This document shows positions 24,776 to 31,882 of a DNA stretch of 64,000 nucleotides, piece by piece. The number at the start of each line of letters is the position of its first letter. Position 1 is the first letter of the stretch. The translations under genes and the position numbers were made by a program. The stretch spans positions 558,001 to 622,000 of the forward strand of contig NZ_KB822576.1 in assembly GCF_000364605.1 (NCBI RefSeq), given 5' to 3'. The notes beneath the pieces are model-generated. The model worked only from the letters and a program-made list of their open reading frames with translations. It was not told where the DNA came from and made no database searches. The stretch is from Nocardioides sp. Iso805N. Its GTDB lineage: Bacteria > Actinomycetota > Actinomycetes > Propionibacteriales > Nocardioidaceae.

Positions 24776-24842
24776 GGGATAGTCCGGGGCGGAAATCAGG
24801 GCTTACCGGCCAGTAAGGCTGATTTGCGCCCCGGACTACCCC
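24776..24842. terminator. Long imperfect hairpin between GGDEF gene and amidase (palindrome family copy 3)
   Basis: A 30-bp imperfect stem (24776-24806 with 24813-24842), including TAGTCCGGGGCG with CGCCCCGGACTA, closes on a CGGCCA loop. It lies in the convergent gap and probably terminates both genes. The internal CTTACCGGCCAGTAAGGC and GCTGATTT segments align with the palindrome at 20919-20986. Confidence 0.75.
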
Positions 24843-24861
24843 AGGACGGCCAAGAGCCGGG

Positions 24862-26283
24862 TCACCAGCCCGGAGGCCGCCTGTCGCCCCAGGGCGCGGC
24901 CGCCTCGACCTGGGCGGCCAACGAGAGCAGCAGCTCCTCCTCGCCGGGCCGCGCGGCCAGCATCACGCCGACCGGCAGACCGGAGGCGCTCCAGTGCAGC
25001 GGCAACGAGACGGCGGGCATGCCGGTGACGTTCCAGGCGCTGGTCCACGGCGTGAAGCGCTTCTGTGCCTCGAAGTCGCGGCTCGGATCGGCGTCGTCGC
25101 GCAGCTGCCCGACCAGCGGCGGCGGAGTCGCCAAGGTCGGGGTGAGGACCGCGTCGTACGGCGCCAGCGCCTGCAGCGCTCCCGCCGCGAACCGCCGCAT
25201 CTGCCCGATCGCCAGCCCGAACTCCGGCCCCGACACCGCCTCGCCGCGCTCGGTCAGCCAACGGGTGAGCGGACGGATGAGGTCGCGTCGCTCCGGCGGC
25301 AACGGCGTGACGGACAGGGCGGTCAGCACGGCCCAGCAGGTCTCGAAGACGGGGACCGCCTCGCGGGGCAGCGGGACCGGCACGTCCTCGATGACGTGGC
25401 CGAGGTCCTCCAGCAGCCGGGATGCGCCCTCGTAGGCCTCCATGCACTCCGGGTGGACCGCGGCGTCGGCGATCACCGGCTCGACGAACCGAGCGATCCG
25501 CAACTGGCCCGGCACCCTGTCGCACGCCTCGAGGAACGTCTCCGTCGGCTCGGGCGCCCAGAACGGATCGCCCGTACGACGCCCGGCCAGCACGTCGAGG
25601 AACGCAGCCGCATCGCGCACCGTCCGCGCCAGCGACCCGGAGGTGGAGAGCCCGACCGGGTCGCCGTACATCGGACCGGAGGAGATCCGGCCGCGGGTGG
25701 GCTTGAGGCCCACCAGCCCGCAGCAGGAGGCCGGGATCCTGATGGAGCCACCGCCGTCGGAGCCGTGCGCCACCGGCACCAGCCCGGCCGCGACGGCGGC
25801 CGCCGCTCCCCCGCTCGAGCCGCCGGCGATGTGCCGGCGATCCCACGGCGTCACAGCCGGCGGAGCCACGTCGGGCTCGGTGTAGCAGGGGCTGCCGAAC
25901 TCAGGGGTGTTCGTCTTGCCCAGGCTGATCATCCCGGCGGCCTCGATCGAGAGCGCGATGTTGTCGGACGTTTCCGGGACGAAGTCGGCGAAGGCCGCCG
26001 ACCCGAACATGGTGCGCACGCCCTTGGTCGGGTTGAGGTCCTTGATCGCGGTCGGCACGCCCCACAGCGGGTCGGCGCCGACCGGCCTGATCGCCAGTTC
26101 GCGCGCGCAGGTCGAGATGTGCTCCTGCGCGAGCGTGACGAATGCTCCGAGCGGGTGGTCCGACCCGATGTCGAGCCGGTCGATCCGGTCCAGGTAGTGC
26201 TCGGCCAGCTCGGCCGGGGACACCTCGCACCGGCGGATCAGCTCACCCTGCTCGAGGGCCGTGAGATCGTGCAGCTCGGTCAC
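24862..26283 (-). CDS. Amidase (amidase signature family)
   Basis: A 473-residue amidase-signature hydrolase. The Ser-cis-Ser-Lys triad is K81 in TAIKD, Ser156 in AGGSSGGAA and the nucleophile Ser180 in GSDGGGSIRIP. Length and the PALSLP-type C-terminal motif (GMPAVSLPLH) are standard. Substrates of this family range from aryl amides and nitrile-derived amides to peptide amides and aminoacyl-tRNA; GatA identity is unlikely for a lone gene without gatB or gatC. Leaderless by layout: TAGGCT (26295-26290), six bases, GTG 26283. The -10 box overlaps that of the divergent M23 gene. Confidence 0.92.
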   Translation of the reverse strand: MTELHDLTALEQGELIRRCEVSPAELAEHYLDRIDRLDIGSDHPLGAFVTLAQEHISTCARELAIRPVGADPLWGVPTAIKDLNPTKGVRTMFGSAAFADFVPETSDNIALSIEAAGMISLGKTNTPEFGSPCYTEPDVAPPAVTPWDRRHIAGGSSGGAAAAVAAGLVPVAHGSDGGGSIRIPASCCGLVGLKPTRGRISSGPMYGDPVGLSTSGSLARTVRDAAAFLDVLAGRRTGDPFWAPEPTETFLEACDRVPGQLRIARFVEPVIADAAVHPECMEAYEGASRLLEDLGHVIEDVPVPLPREAVPVFETCWAVLTALSVTPLPPERRDLIRPLTRWLTERGEAVSGPEFGLAIGQMRRFAAGALQALAPYDAVLTPTLATPPPLVGQLRDDADPSRDFEAQKRFTPWTSAWNVTGMPAVSLPLHWSASGLPVGVMLAARPGEEELLLSLAAQVEAAAPWGDRRPPGW

Positions 26284-26289
26284 CTCATC

Positions 26290-26299
26290 AGCCTAGGGT
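26290..26299. promoter_or_regulatory. Overlapping divergent -10 boxes sharing a CTAG core
   Basis: The decamer AGCCTAGGGT contains TAGGCT on the minus strand (26295-26290) and TAGGGT on the plus strand (26294-26299). Each is exactly six bases from a GTG start (26283 minus, 26306 plus). The two leaderless promoters share bases, so polymerases cannot occupy both at once. Confidence 0.65.
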
Positions 26300-26305
26300 G
26301 GTCGC

Positions 26306-27037
26306 GTGCTTCGCACCACGCTCGTCGCCCTGTCGCTCGTGGCGGCGTCCGTCGGCGTCGCCGGGTGCGGCTCCTCGCCCGCCCCCGCGACACGTACGTC
26401 GCAACGCGTCGCGACCAGCGTTCCCTCGCCCAGCGTTCCCTCGGCTGGCACAGCCGCAGTCTCAGCCTCGGAGTCCGTCCCGACGATCCCAGCGACGAGT
26501 CCAGCGGCGAGCGCCACAGCGGCCCGGCACGAGTCCGGCCCAGACCCGCGCTGGCGCTTCTATACGGCCGACCGGCACTGGTACTCCTCGCCCTGGTTCA
26601 GCGGCGTGCACCGGATCATGATCGGCTTCGGCTGCAACGGCTCGCCTTGGTACGACCACGACCCGCGCTGCCCCGGCAAGCAGGGCTTCCACCACGGCAT
26701 CGACGTGGCCATGCCGTGCGGCACGCCGATCCGGGCCGGCCTGGCGGGCACCGTGCTCTCGCCGTCGGCTCCCGGCACCCCGGGCCCGGCGTACGGCGTC
26801 CATCCGCTGCGCCTGCGGATCGCCGGTCCCGAGGGCCAGCACGACGTGGTGATCGGCCACGCCCGAGAGGTCTTCGTCCGGGCCGGCGAGCACGTCCGCG
26901 TCGGTCAGCGGATCGCACTCGCCTCCGATTCCGGCGCACCCGACGGCTGCCACCTGCACTTCGAGGTGCGGCCGCCCGGTGGCTCGTACACGAGCGCCGT
27001 CGACCCGAGCGCCTGGTTGATGCTGCACCCGTCCTGA
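26306..27037 (+). CDS. M23-family metallopeptidase lipoprotein (LytM domain)
   Basis: A 243-residue exported lipoprotein. The signal peptide (MLRTTLVALSLVAASVGVAGC) ends in a lipobox VAGC with acylated Cys21. A Ser/Pro/Ala linker runs to about residue 75. The LytM/M23 domain (about 115-240) keeps the zinc ligands His and Asp in HHGIDVAMPCG and the HLHFEVRP motif, so it may cleave peptidoglycan peptide bridges. Several cysteines (GCNGSPW, RCPGK, PCGTP, GCHLH) may form disulfides. Leaderless GTG start at 26306. Confidence 0.88.
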   Translation: MLRTTLVALSLVAASVGVAGCGSSPAPATRTSQRVATSVPSPSVPSAGTAAVSASESVPTIPATSPAASATAARHESGPDPRWRFYTADRHWYSSPWFSGVHRIMIGFGCNGSPWYDHDPRCPGKQGFHHGIDVAMPCGTPIRAGLAGTVLSPSAPGTPGPAYGVHPLRLRIAGPEGQHDVVIGHAREVFVRAGEHVRVGQRIALASDSGAPDGCHLHFEVRPPGGSYTSAVDPSAWLMLHPS

Positions 27038-27127
27038 GCGCCCTAGGCAGACAACCGCCTCGGACCGTAGCCTCATCACGGCCGCCGACGGCGGTGCCAT
27101 GCGATCGCCAGGCTGCGAGGAATCACC

Positions 27128-27766
27128 ATGTCGCGCACGAGAGTCCACAACTTCTCCGTCTCCCTCGACGGCTTCGCCACCGGCGAGGGCCTCTCGATCG
27201 AGGAGCCGTTCGGCCACGCCGGCCACCGGCTGCACGAATGGTTCACGACCACCCGGGCCTTCCGCGCCATGCAAGGCGCGCCCGGAGGCTCGATGGGTGT
27301 CGACAACGCGTACGCCGCCCAGCACGGCCCCGGCATCGGCGCTGAGATCATGGGCGCCGGCAAGTTCGGTCCGCCGGGGTGGCAGGACGATGACGACTGG
27401 ACGGGCTGGTGGGGCCCTAACCCGCCCTTCCACACACCCACCTTCGTGCTGACCCATCGCCCGCGACCGTCCCTCGAGATGGAGGGTGGCACCACCTTCC
27501 ACTTCCTCGATGCGACGCCCGCCGACGCGCTCGCGACCGCGCGTGAGGCCGCCGAGGGGCAGGACGTGCGCATCGGCGGCGGCCCGTCGATGGTGCGCGA
27601 CTTCCTGGCCGCCGGGCTGATCGACCACCTCCATGTGGTGATCGTGCCGATCCTGCTCGGGCGCGGCGTCAGGCTCTGGGACGGGCTGGAGGCCCTCGAG
27701 CAGGACTACCAGGTCGAGTCGGTGAGCACCCCGAGCGGCGTGACCCACCTGACGTTCTCCAGGTGA
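27128..27766 (+). CDS. RibD C-terminal/dihydrofolate-reductase-like protein
   Basis: A 212-residue protein of the dihydrofolate reductase superfamily in its RibD_C form, common as an isolated gene in actinobacteria. Recognisable parts are the N-terminal FSVSLDGFAT, the nucleotide-binding VRIGGGPSMVRDFLAAGLIDHLHVVIVP region and the C-terminal strand THLTFSR. RibD reductases reduce a ribosyl group with NADPH; these stand-alone paralogues have no established substrate and may use NADPH or F420. ATG 27128 has AGGAA upstream. A TAGCCT box (27067) could be the -10. Confidence 0.85.
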   Translation: MSRTRVHNFSVSLDGFATGEGLSIEEPFGHAGHRLHEWFTTTRAFRAMQGAPGGSMGVDNAYAAQHGPGIGAEIMGAGKFGPPGWQDDDDWTGWWGPNPPFHTPTFVLTHRPRPSLEMEGGTTFHFLDATPADALATAREAAEGQDVRIGGGPSMVRDFLAAGLIDHLHVVIVPILLGRGVRLWDGLEALEQDYQVESVSTPSGVTHLTFSR

Positions 27767-27803
27767 GGGCGTCGGTTCCGTGGGTCGCGACGCCACTGCC
27801 TGC

Positions 27804-28301
27804 TCAGGTTCCCGCGCGCCCCTCGAGCGCCTCCGTGATGGAGCGGAGCGTGGCGAATGCCCCGGCCGGCAGGTAATACAGCCGTTCGCGAGTGTCGCGC
27901 AGCAGCGAGCCGCCGTGAACCACGAGGCGCGACGTGCTCGGAAGAGCCTCGCGCAGGCGTATGTCGACGCGGTGTCCGAACTGGGCGATCTGGGCCTCGG
28001 CCAGCACATGTGACGCGCCCGCGTAGGTGAAACTGAGCTGATCGTCTGCCGCGCCCGCCCCTTCCAGCAGCGGTAGATCTGATGCTGGGATGAAGAGGGC
28101 GGCACCACTCGGTCGACCGAGGATGATGCCGGGGAAGATGAACGCTGGCACCGTCGGCGCGATCGGTTCGCGCATCAAGACAACCTCACTGGCCCTGAAG
28201 TCGAGTAGCTCTGGCACGGCGATGCGCAGAGGCGCAGTGCTGCTCGCGCCATAGATGACCTCCGGCACCTCATCCGGGCTCACCGTCTCGTCACTGTTCA
28301 C
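27804..28301 (-). CDS. Unknown protein, partner of the radical SAM peptide maturase
   Basis: I do not recognise this 165-residue soluble protein. It has no signal peptide, no membrane helix and no cysteine. Hydrophobic beta-type stretches (EVVLMREP, AFIFPGIILG, AALFIPASD) are followed by a helical C-terminus (AFATLRSITEALEG). It starts 3 bases after the maturase stop, so it belongs to the precursor-maturase operon. By position it could be a peptide-recognition or tailoring partner, an immunity factor or a carrier. It does not look like the PqqD-type recognition domain. The GTG start has GGGAG ten bases upstream. Nothing on the same strand follows closely. Confidence 0.7.
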   Translation of the reverse strand: MNSDETVSPDEVPEVIYGASSTAPLRIAVPELLDFRASEVVLMREPIAPTVPAFIFPGIILGRPSGAALFIPASDLPLLEGAGAADDQLSFTYAGASHVLAEAQIAQFGHRVDIRLREALPSTSRLVVHGGSLLRDTRERLYYLPAGAFATLRSITEALEGRAGT

Positions 28302-28304
28302 GGC

Positions 28305-29363
28305 TCATGTCTCCCTTCGTTCGTCGGTGGCGGCGTACGGGCCTCGTGGAGTGATCTGGAGAAGCGACTGCTCGGTGTGGTCCATGCCGGCGTACGGGCA
28401 CGCAAGCGCGTCCTGGTCCGGCATGCCCCATCCGCGTAGCCAGGGCGCCAATCGAGCGTTGTCGACCTGCACGGTGCCATCGGGGAGCACGCGGCCGATC
28501 CGGTTCGCGGGATCGTTCAAGCCCACCGTGCACTTGCCCAGGTCGCCGTTGGCTCGAACGACGAAGGAGTTGGCCTCGGCGGCATAGCAGACATCCTCTG
28601 TCGCGCCGGAGGCATGCGGGTCCCTGCCGAGAACGTCCTCGAGCGAAGCCATCAGCTCATCGCGGCCTGCGTGGGGTAGGACAGCCAGCGATTCGTCGTT
28701 CGGCCCACCCAGCCTCTCGATGGCTTTCAGCCGCACCGAGAACCGCGGGTCATCGAGCAGCGTGCGGCGGATCCGGCGCAGGAAGTCCGGCATCGCCGCG
28801 ATATTCAGCGACGTCAGATGAATGCGTAGAAGCACCTGCACGGGTAGGTCGCTGTCGCGGATCGCACAAAGATTGCTCCAGATGGCCGCGAAGGTGCCCG
28901 CGCCGTTCCTGCGCACACGCGTCGTGTCGTGGATCTGCGCCGGCCCGTCGAGCGAGACCTGGTAGACACTCACTCCGTACGACGCCAGTCGAGCGGCCGT
29001 CGGCAGCGAGAGCAGCGATCCGTTCGTGGTCACATCTGACCAGTAACGGGTGCCGCTCGCGTTCTCAGTGACGTGTCGGGAGATTTCTTCGATGACATCC
29101 AAGGCCATCAGCGGCTCGCCTCCGAACCAGGAGATGTCGAGCCGTCGCAGCCCGTCGAGCCGCCGGCTCAGGAGACGCTTGACTCCCCCCACGATCTCGG
29201 GCCGCATCTTCCCGATCTCGAAGTCCTCGTAGCAATAGGTACAGCGGAAGTTGCACTGCTCGGTCGGAAGGACGATGAGATGAAGTGTGTCATTCGAGAA
29301 GGCGCGTGCGAGAAGGCTGTCGCCGACGGCGCGCGCTGGCGCAGCACCTGGCATCGTTCCCAC
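28305..29363 (-). CDS. Radical SAM peptide maturase with partial SPASM-like cysteines
   Basis: A 352-residue radical SAM enzyme. The [4Fe-4S]-SAM motif CxxxCxxC is Cys37, Cys41 and Cys44 in CNFRCTYC. The SAM-binding FGGEPL is typical of anSME/PqqE-type maturases. The C-terminal region has three further cysteines (259, 278, 322) in the pattern C-x18-C then CPY, as in a truncated SPASM or twitch domain holding an auxiliary cluster. Such enzymes crosslink or otherwise modify ribosomal peptides. Directly upstream is a 64-residue peptide gene with two cysteines, its likely substrate. GTG 29363 has GGGAG nine bases upstream; ATG 29354 is an alternative. Confidence 0.9.
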   Translation of the reverse strand: MGTMPGAAPARAVGDSLLARAFSNDTLHLIVLPTEQCNFRCTYCYEDFEIGKMRPEIVGGVKRLLSRRLDGLRRLDISWFGGEPLMALDVIEEISRHVTENASGTRYWSDVTTNGSLLSLPTAARLASYGVSVYQVSLDGPAQIHDTTRVRRNGAGTFAAIWSNLCAIRDSDLPVQVLLRIHLTSLNIAAMPDFLRRIRRTLLDDPRFSVRLKAIERLGGPNDESLAVLPHAGRDELMASLEDVLGRDPHASGATEDVCYAAEANSFVVRANGDLGKCTVGLNDPANRIGRVLPDGTVQVDNARLAPWLRGWGMPDQDALACPYAGMDHTEQSLLQITPRGPYAATDERRET

Positions 29364-29380
29364 GAGCTCGGACTCCCGTT

Positions 29381-29408
29381 CGGCCGGCCGCTTCGCTCAG
29401 GCCGGCCG
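29381..29408 (-). terminator. Intercistronic hairpin at the end of the precursor gene
   Basis: A 9-bp perfect stem (CGGCCGGCC at 29381-29389 with GGCCGGCCG at 29400-29408) has the precursor stop codon in its 10-nt loop. It stands between precursor and maturase. Such hairpins often give leaky termination or protect the 5' message, so that much more precursor than enzyme is made. Confidence 0.55.
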
Positions 29409-29591
29409 GGTCTCCTCCTCCGCCAGCTTCGTCCCGCAGCCCTTGGTCAGGTTGACCTGAGGACAGAAGCCGTTCGGCGAGTCTGGTGCCAACTCGCCCT
29501 CATTGCTGACACGGGCACGCGCCGCGAACTCGGGCGCGTTGATGATGATCCGCCCTGCATCGTCGACTTCGATCAATTGCCGTTCGGTCAT
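29397..29591 (-). CDS. Candidate RiPP precursor peptide
   Basis: A 64-residue peptide with a charged, leader-like N-terminus (MTERQLIEVDDAGRIIINAP) and a C-terminal core-like part NGFCPQVNLTKGCGTK carrying Cys43 and Cys52 (C-x8-C), then an acidic tail. Size, two-part layout and position 33 bp before a radical SAM maturase indicate a ribosomally made, modified peptide. ATG 29591 is preferred over ATG 29597 because AAGGA lies six bases before it but touches the first ATG. No transporter or protease gene is adjacent. It resembles no RiPP family I can name with confidence, so the product class (thioether, cyclophane or other) is open. Confidence 0.7.
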   Translation of the reverse strand: MTERQLIEVDDAGRIIINAPEFAARARVSNEGELAPDSPNGFCPQVNLTKGCGTKLAEEETRPA

Positions 29592-29790
29592 GTCCATTCC
29601 TTAGCTACACGCGGACTGAGGTTTTGGAATGCCGGCACGAGGCGCCTCGGCCAAGCCACTCCATGCCTACTCCGCGCGTTAGCCGGTGTCATCCTCGAAA
29701 TGGGAGACGGACCCCTCTTTGTCGGGACCGACACCGGCAAGGAGAAAGTGCGTCCCAGGCCACGAGGACTGCGGGGTGGACCGGGGTCGG

Positions 29791-30753
29791 TCAGGACGCT
29801 GACCTCTTCGGGATCCTCGCCGGAGTTCCGGCGGTCCGGCTCGTACGGCGAAACGAGCTGGGCGACTCGGCCGCCTCGCGGCTGAATGCCTTGCTGAAGG
29901 CGAACTCGGACTGATAGCCGACGCGTTCCGCTATAGCGGATAGAGAGAGGTCGGTCTCACGAAGCAGTGCTCTGGCGATGTTCATCCGCCACCAGCGCAG
30001 GTAGGCCATGGGTGGCCGTCCGACGAGTTCGGTGAACCTGCGAGCCAGGGTCGCGCGCGATATGCCGGCGGTGGATGCCAGCGACGCGATCGTCCACGGC
30101 TGATCGGGCCGGTTCTGCATGTGGTCCAGGGCGGAGCTGAGCGCCGGGTCGCGCACCACCGCGGCCCACCCGGTGGTCGCGTCGGCCTCCTCGAATGCGC
30201 TCCGGATGACGTAGGTGAGAAGGAGATCGAGCAGCGCCGGCATGGCCGCCGTCGAGCCCGGTCTCTCCTGATCGTGCTCGCGGCCCAGGAGGGCCACGAT
30301 CGCACCGATCGGATCAGCTGGATCCATCCGCGCGGACAGGTGCATCACGGGCGGAAGGCTTTCGATCAGCGGATGCATCCGCTGCTCCTGCATGTAGTAG
30401 GAGCCGCCGATCAGCACCGTACGTGGCACGTCCGCCGGCTGGTCCGGGTCGGGATGCTTCCCGAACCAGAAGTCGGCCTCGTCGGGCGGTACGTCGATCA
30501 CCGAGGTTGTCGGGGAGTCGGCGATGCCGTGGGCGATCGACCGGGACACGAAGACGACGTCGCCGGCGCGGAGCGGCGTGGCCGGATGGTGCTCGGGGAG
30601 GAGCCAGGCCGTTCCCTCGAGCACCACGTGGATGTTGAAGCCGGCACCGCGCGACGGGTCCCAGCGCAGTCCCCAGTGCCCGTAGAGGTGGGCACGGGCG
30701 GAGCGTGGCTCACCGATGCGCAGTGCGCGGATGGCGTCCCCAACGATGTCCAC
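29791..30753 (-). CDS. AraC-family transcriptional regulator with N-terminal cupin domain
   Basis: A 320-residue activator. The N-terminal cupin part (about 1-190, AraC_binding/Cupin_6 type, with HPATPLRAGDVVFVSR) should bind a small effector. The C-terminal double helix-turn-helix (about 205-300) shows WTIASLASTAGISRATLARRF and the AraC signature LSLSAIAERVGYQSEFAFSKAF. Leaderless layout: TAGCAT (30765-30760), six bases, GTG 30753. It is divergent from the SnoaL-like gene, its most likely target, and is followed after about 200 bases by the peptide cluster on the same strand. Confidence 0.9.
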   Translation of the reverse strand: MDIVGDAIRALRIGEPRSARAHLYGHWGLRWDPSRGAGFNIHVVLEGTAWLLPEHHPATPLRAGDVVFVSRSIAHGIADSPTTSVIDVPPDEADFWFGKHPDPDQPADVPRTVLIGGSYYMQEQRMHPLIESLPPVMHLSARMDPADPIGAIVALLGREHDQERPGSTAAMPALLDLLLTYVIRSAFEEADATTGWAAVVRDPALSSALDHMQNRPDQPWTIASLASTAGISRATLARRFTELVGRPPMAYLRWWRMNIARALLRETDLSLSAIAERVGYQSEFAFSKAFSREAAESPSSFRRTSRTAGTPARIPKRSAS

Positions 30754-30905
30754 CCCGCGATGCTATCCGAGGTGAGACGAACGGACATGAAATCGCACGC
30801 CAAGGACATGGATCGTCCGAGCCACGCCCCGTAGCGTCGACATCGAGGAGCCACGAACATCGCCGGCCCGCCTCGAGAAAGCACCCGACCACAGGAGAGA
30901 CGACC

Positions 30906-31241
30906 ATGGCCAGCAGCACACCAGCAGCGATCGAGGAATTCTTCCGCGCCACCAACGCGCACGACTCCGCCGCCCTCATGGCGACGTTCTCGGAGGACGC
31001 ATCGCTCTACAACGCGAACGAAGGCACTTACAGCGGTCACGACGGGATCAAGGTCTGGGACGACAAGGAGTTCATCGGTGCCCACTGCACCGTGGAGGTC
31101 TGCGACACCATCGTGACCGGCAAGGGCGAGGTGATCGTCTCCGGAGACACCAAGGGCGACTTCCCAGGCGGGCAGATCATGCTCTACTTCCTCTTCACCG
31201 TCGAGGACGAGCACATCACCGCACTCACGATCCATCACTGA
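30906..31241 (+). CDS. SnoaL-like/nuclear-transport-factor-2 fold protein
   Basis: A 111-residue alpha+beta barrel protein of the SnoaL/NTF2-like group. The typical opening IEEFFRATNAHDSAALMATFSEDASLYN is followed by the central YSGHDGIKVWDDKEF and C-terminal beta strands. Members include polyketide cyclases, steroid isomerases and many proteins of unknown role; no catalytic call is possible. ATG 30906 has AGGAG upstream. It is divergent from the AraC regulator, which probably controls it. Confidence 0.82.
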   Translation: MASSTPAAIEEFFRATNAHDSAALMATFSEDASLYNANEGTYSGHDGIKVWDDKEFIGAHCTVEVCDTIVTGKGEVIVSGDTKGDFPGGQIMLYFLFTVEDEHITALTIHH

Positions 31242-31297
31242 TGCTCCGGGATGGACGCCCCCCATCGCTATCCAGAACGCGGCTGCTGCCCTGCGGG

Positions 31298-31873
31298 CTA
31301 GCGCCGCTGGAGCGCCCGCCACTCACGATCGAGGATCGCGAAGTCGACCTCGGTGGACCACTCCCCCTTGAACCACTCGTTCTCCACCAGCACGGCCTCC
31401 TGCCGCATGCCGAGCCTGGTCAGTACGGCGGCGGAGGCCGGGTTGCGCTGGTCGATCCGGGCAGTGACGCGGTGCAGCGCCAGCCCGTGGTCGGGCTCGA
31501 AGGCCAACCGGAGCATCGCCCCCGCCGCCTCGGTCGCGTAGCCGTGGCCGTGGTGGTCGGGGTGGACGGCGTACCCGATCTCGGCGTTGGTCTCGTCGCG
31601 CCACATCAGGAGCACGTCGCCGATCAGCTGACCGGTGTCCTTGCGCACCATGCCGAGGTCGAGCGCCTGGCCCGGCTCCAACATCGCCCAGCGGACCCGC
31701 TCGGGGTCCATCAGCCGCTCGGCGATCTGCTCACGCGTGCGCGGCTCGAACGGGATGTAGCGACAGACCTCCGGCAGGGACTGGTAGGCGTGCACGGCGT
31801 CGACATCCTTGATCGGATCGAGCGGACGCAGCAGCAGCCGTTCGGTCTCCACGGGGTACGTCGGCGCGAGCAC
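31298..31873 (-). CDS. GNAT acetyltransferase (RimJ/RimL type)
   Basis: A 191-residue acetyltransferase of the GNAT_3 type. ETERLLLRPLD near the N-terminus, IGYAVHPDHHGHGYATEA (acetyl-CoA loop H-G-x-G-x-A) and the closing RNPASAAVLTRLGM with EWFKGEW are typical of RimJ/RimL-like enzymes acting on alpha-amino groups or small molecules. The precise substrate is unknown. Leaderless layout: TAGCCT (31885-31880), six bases, GTG 31873. That -10 box overlaps the last codons of cimA, which ends 10 bp upstream, so it also can be read through from cimA. Confidence 0.88.
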   Translation of the reverse strand: MLAPTYPVETERLLLRPLDPIKDVDAVHAYQSLPEVCRYIPFEPRTREQIAERLMDPERVRWAMLEPGQALDLGMVRKDTGQLIGDVLLMWRDETNAEIGYAVHPDHHGHGYATEAAGAMLRLAFEPDHGLALHRVTARIDQRNPASAAVLTRLGMRQEAVLVENEWFKGEWSTEVDFAILDREWRALQRR

Positions 31874-31882
31874 CCGCCCAGG

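Noticed and set aside
24862..26283. GatA subunit of the tRNA amidotransferase
   Set aside because: Family signature alone; no gatB/gatC neighbours, and the sequence pattern is that of a general amidase.
29598..29790. Additional small gene or transporter fragment between AraC and the precursor peptide
   Set aside because: Short frames there lack ribosome sites and coding bias; the stretch looks like the promoter region of the peptide cluster.
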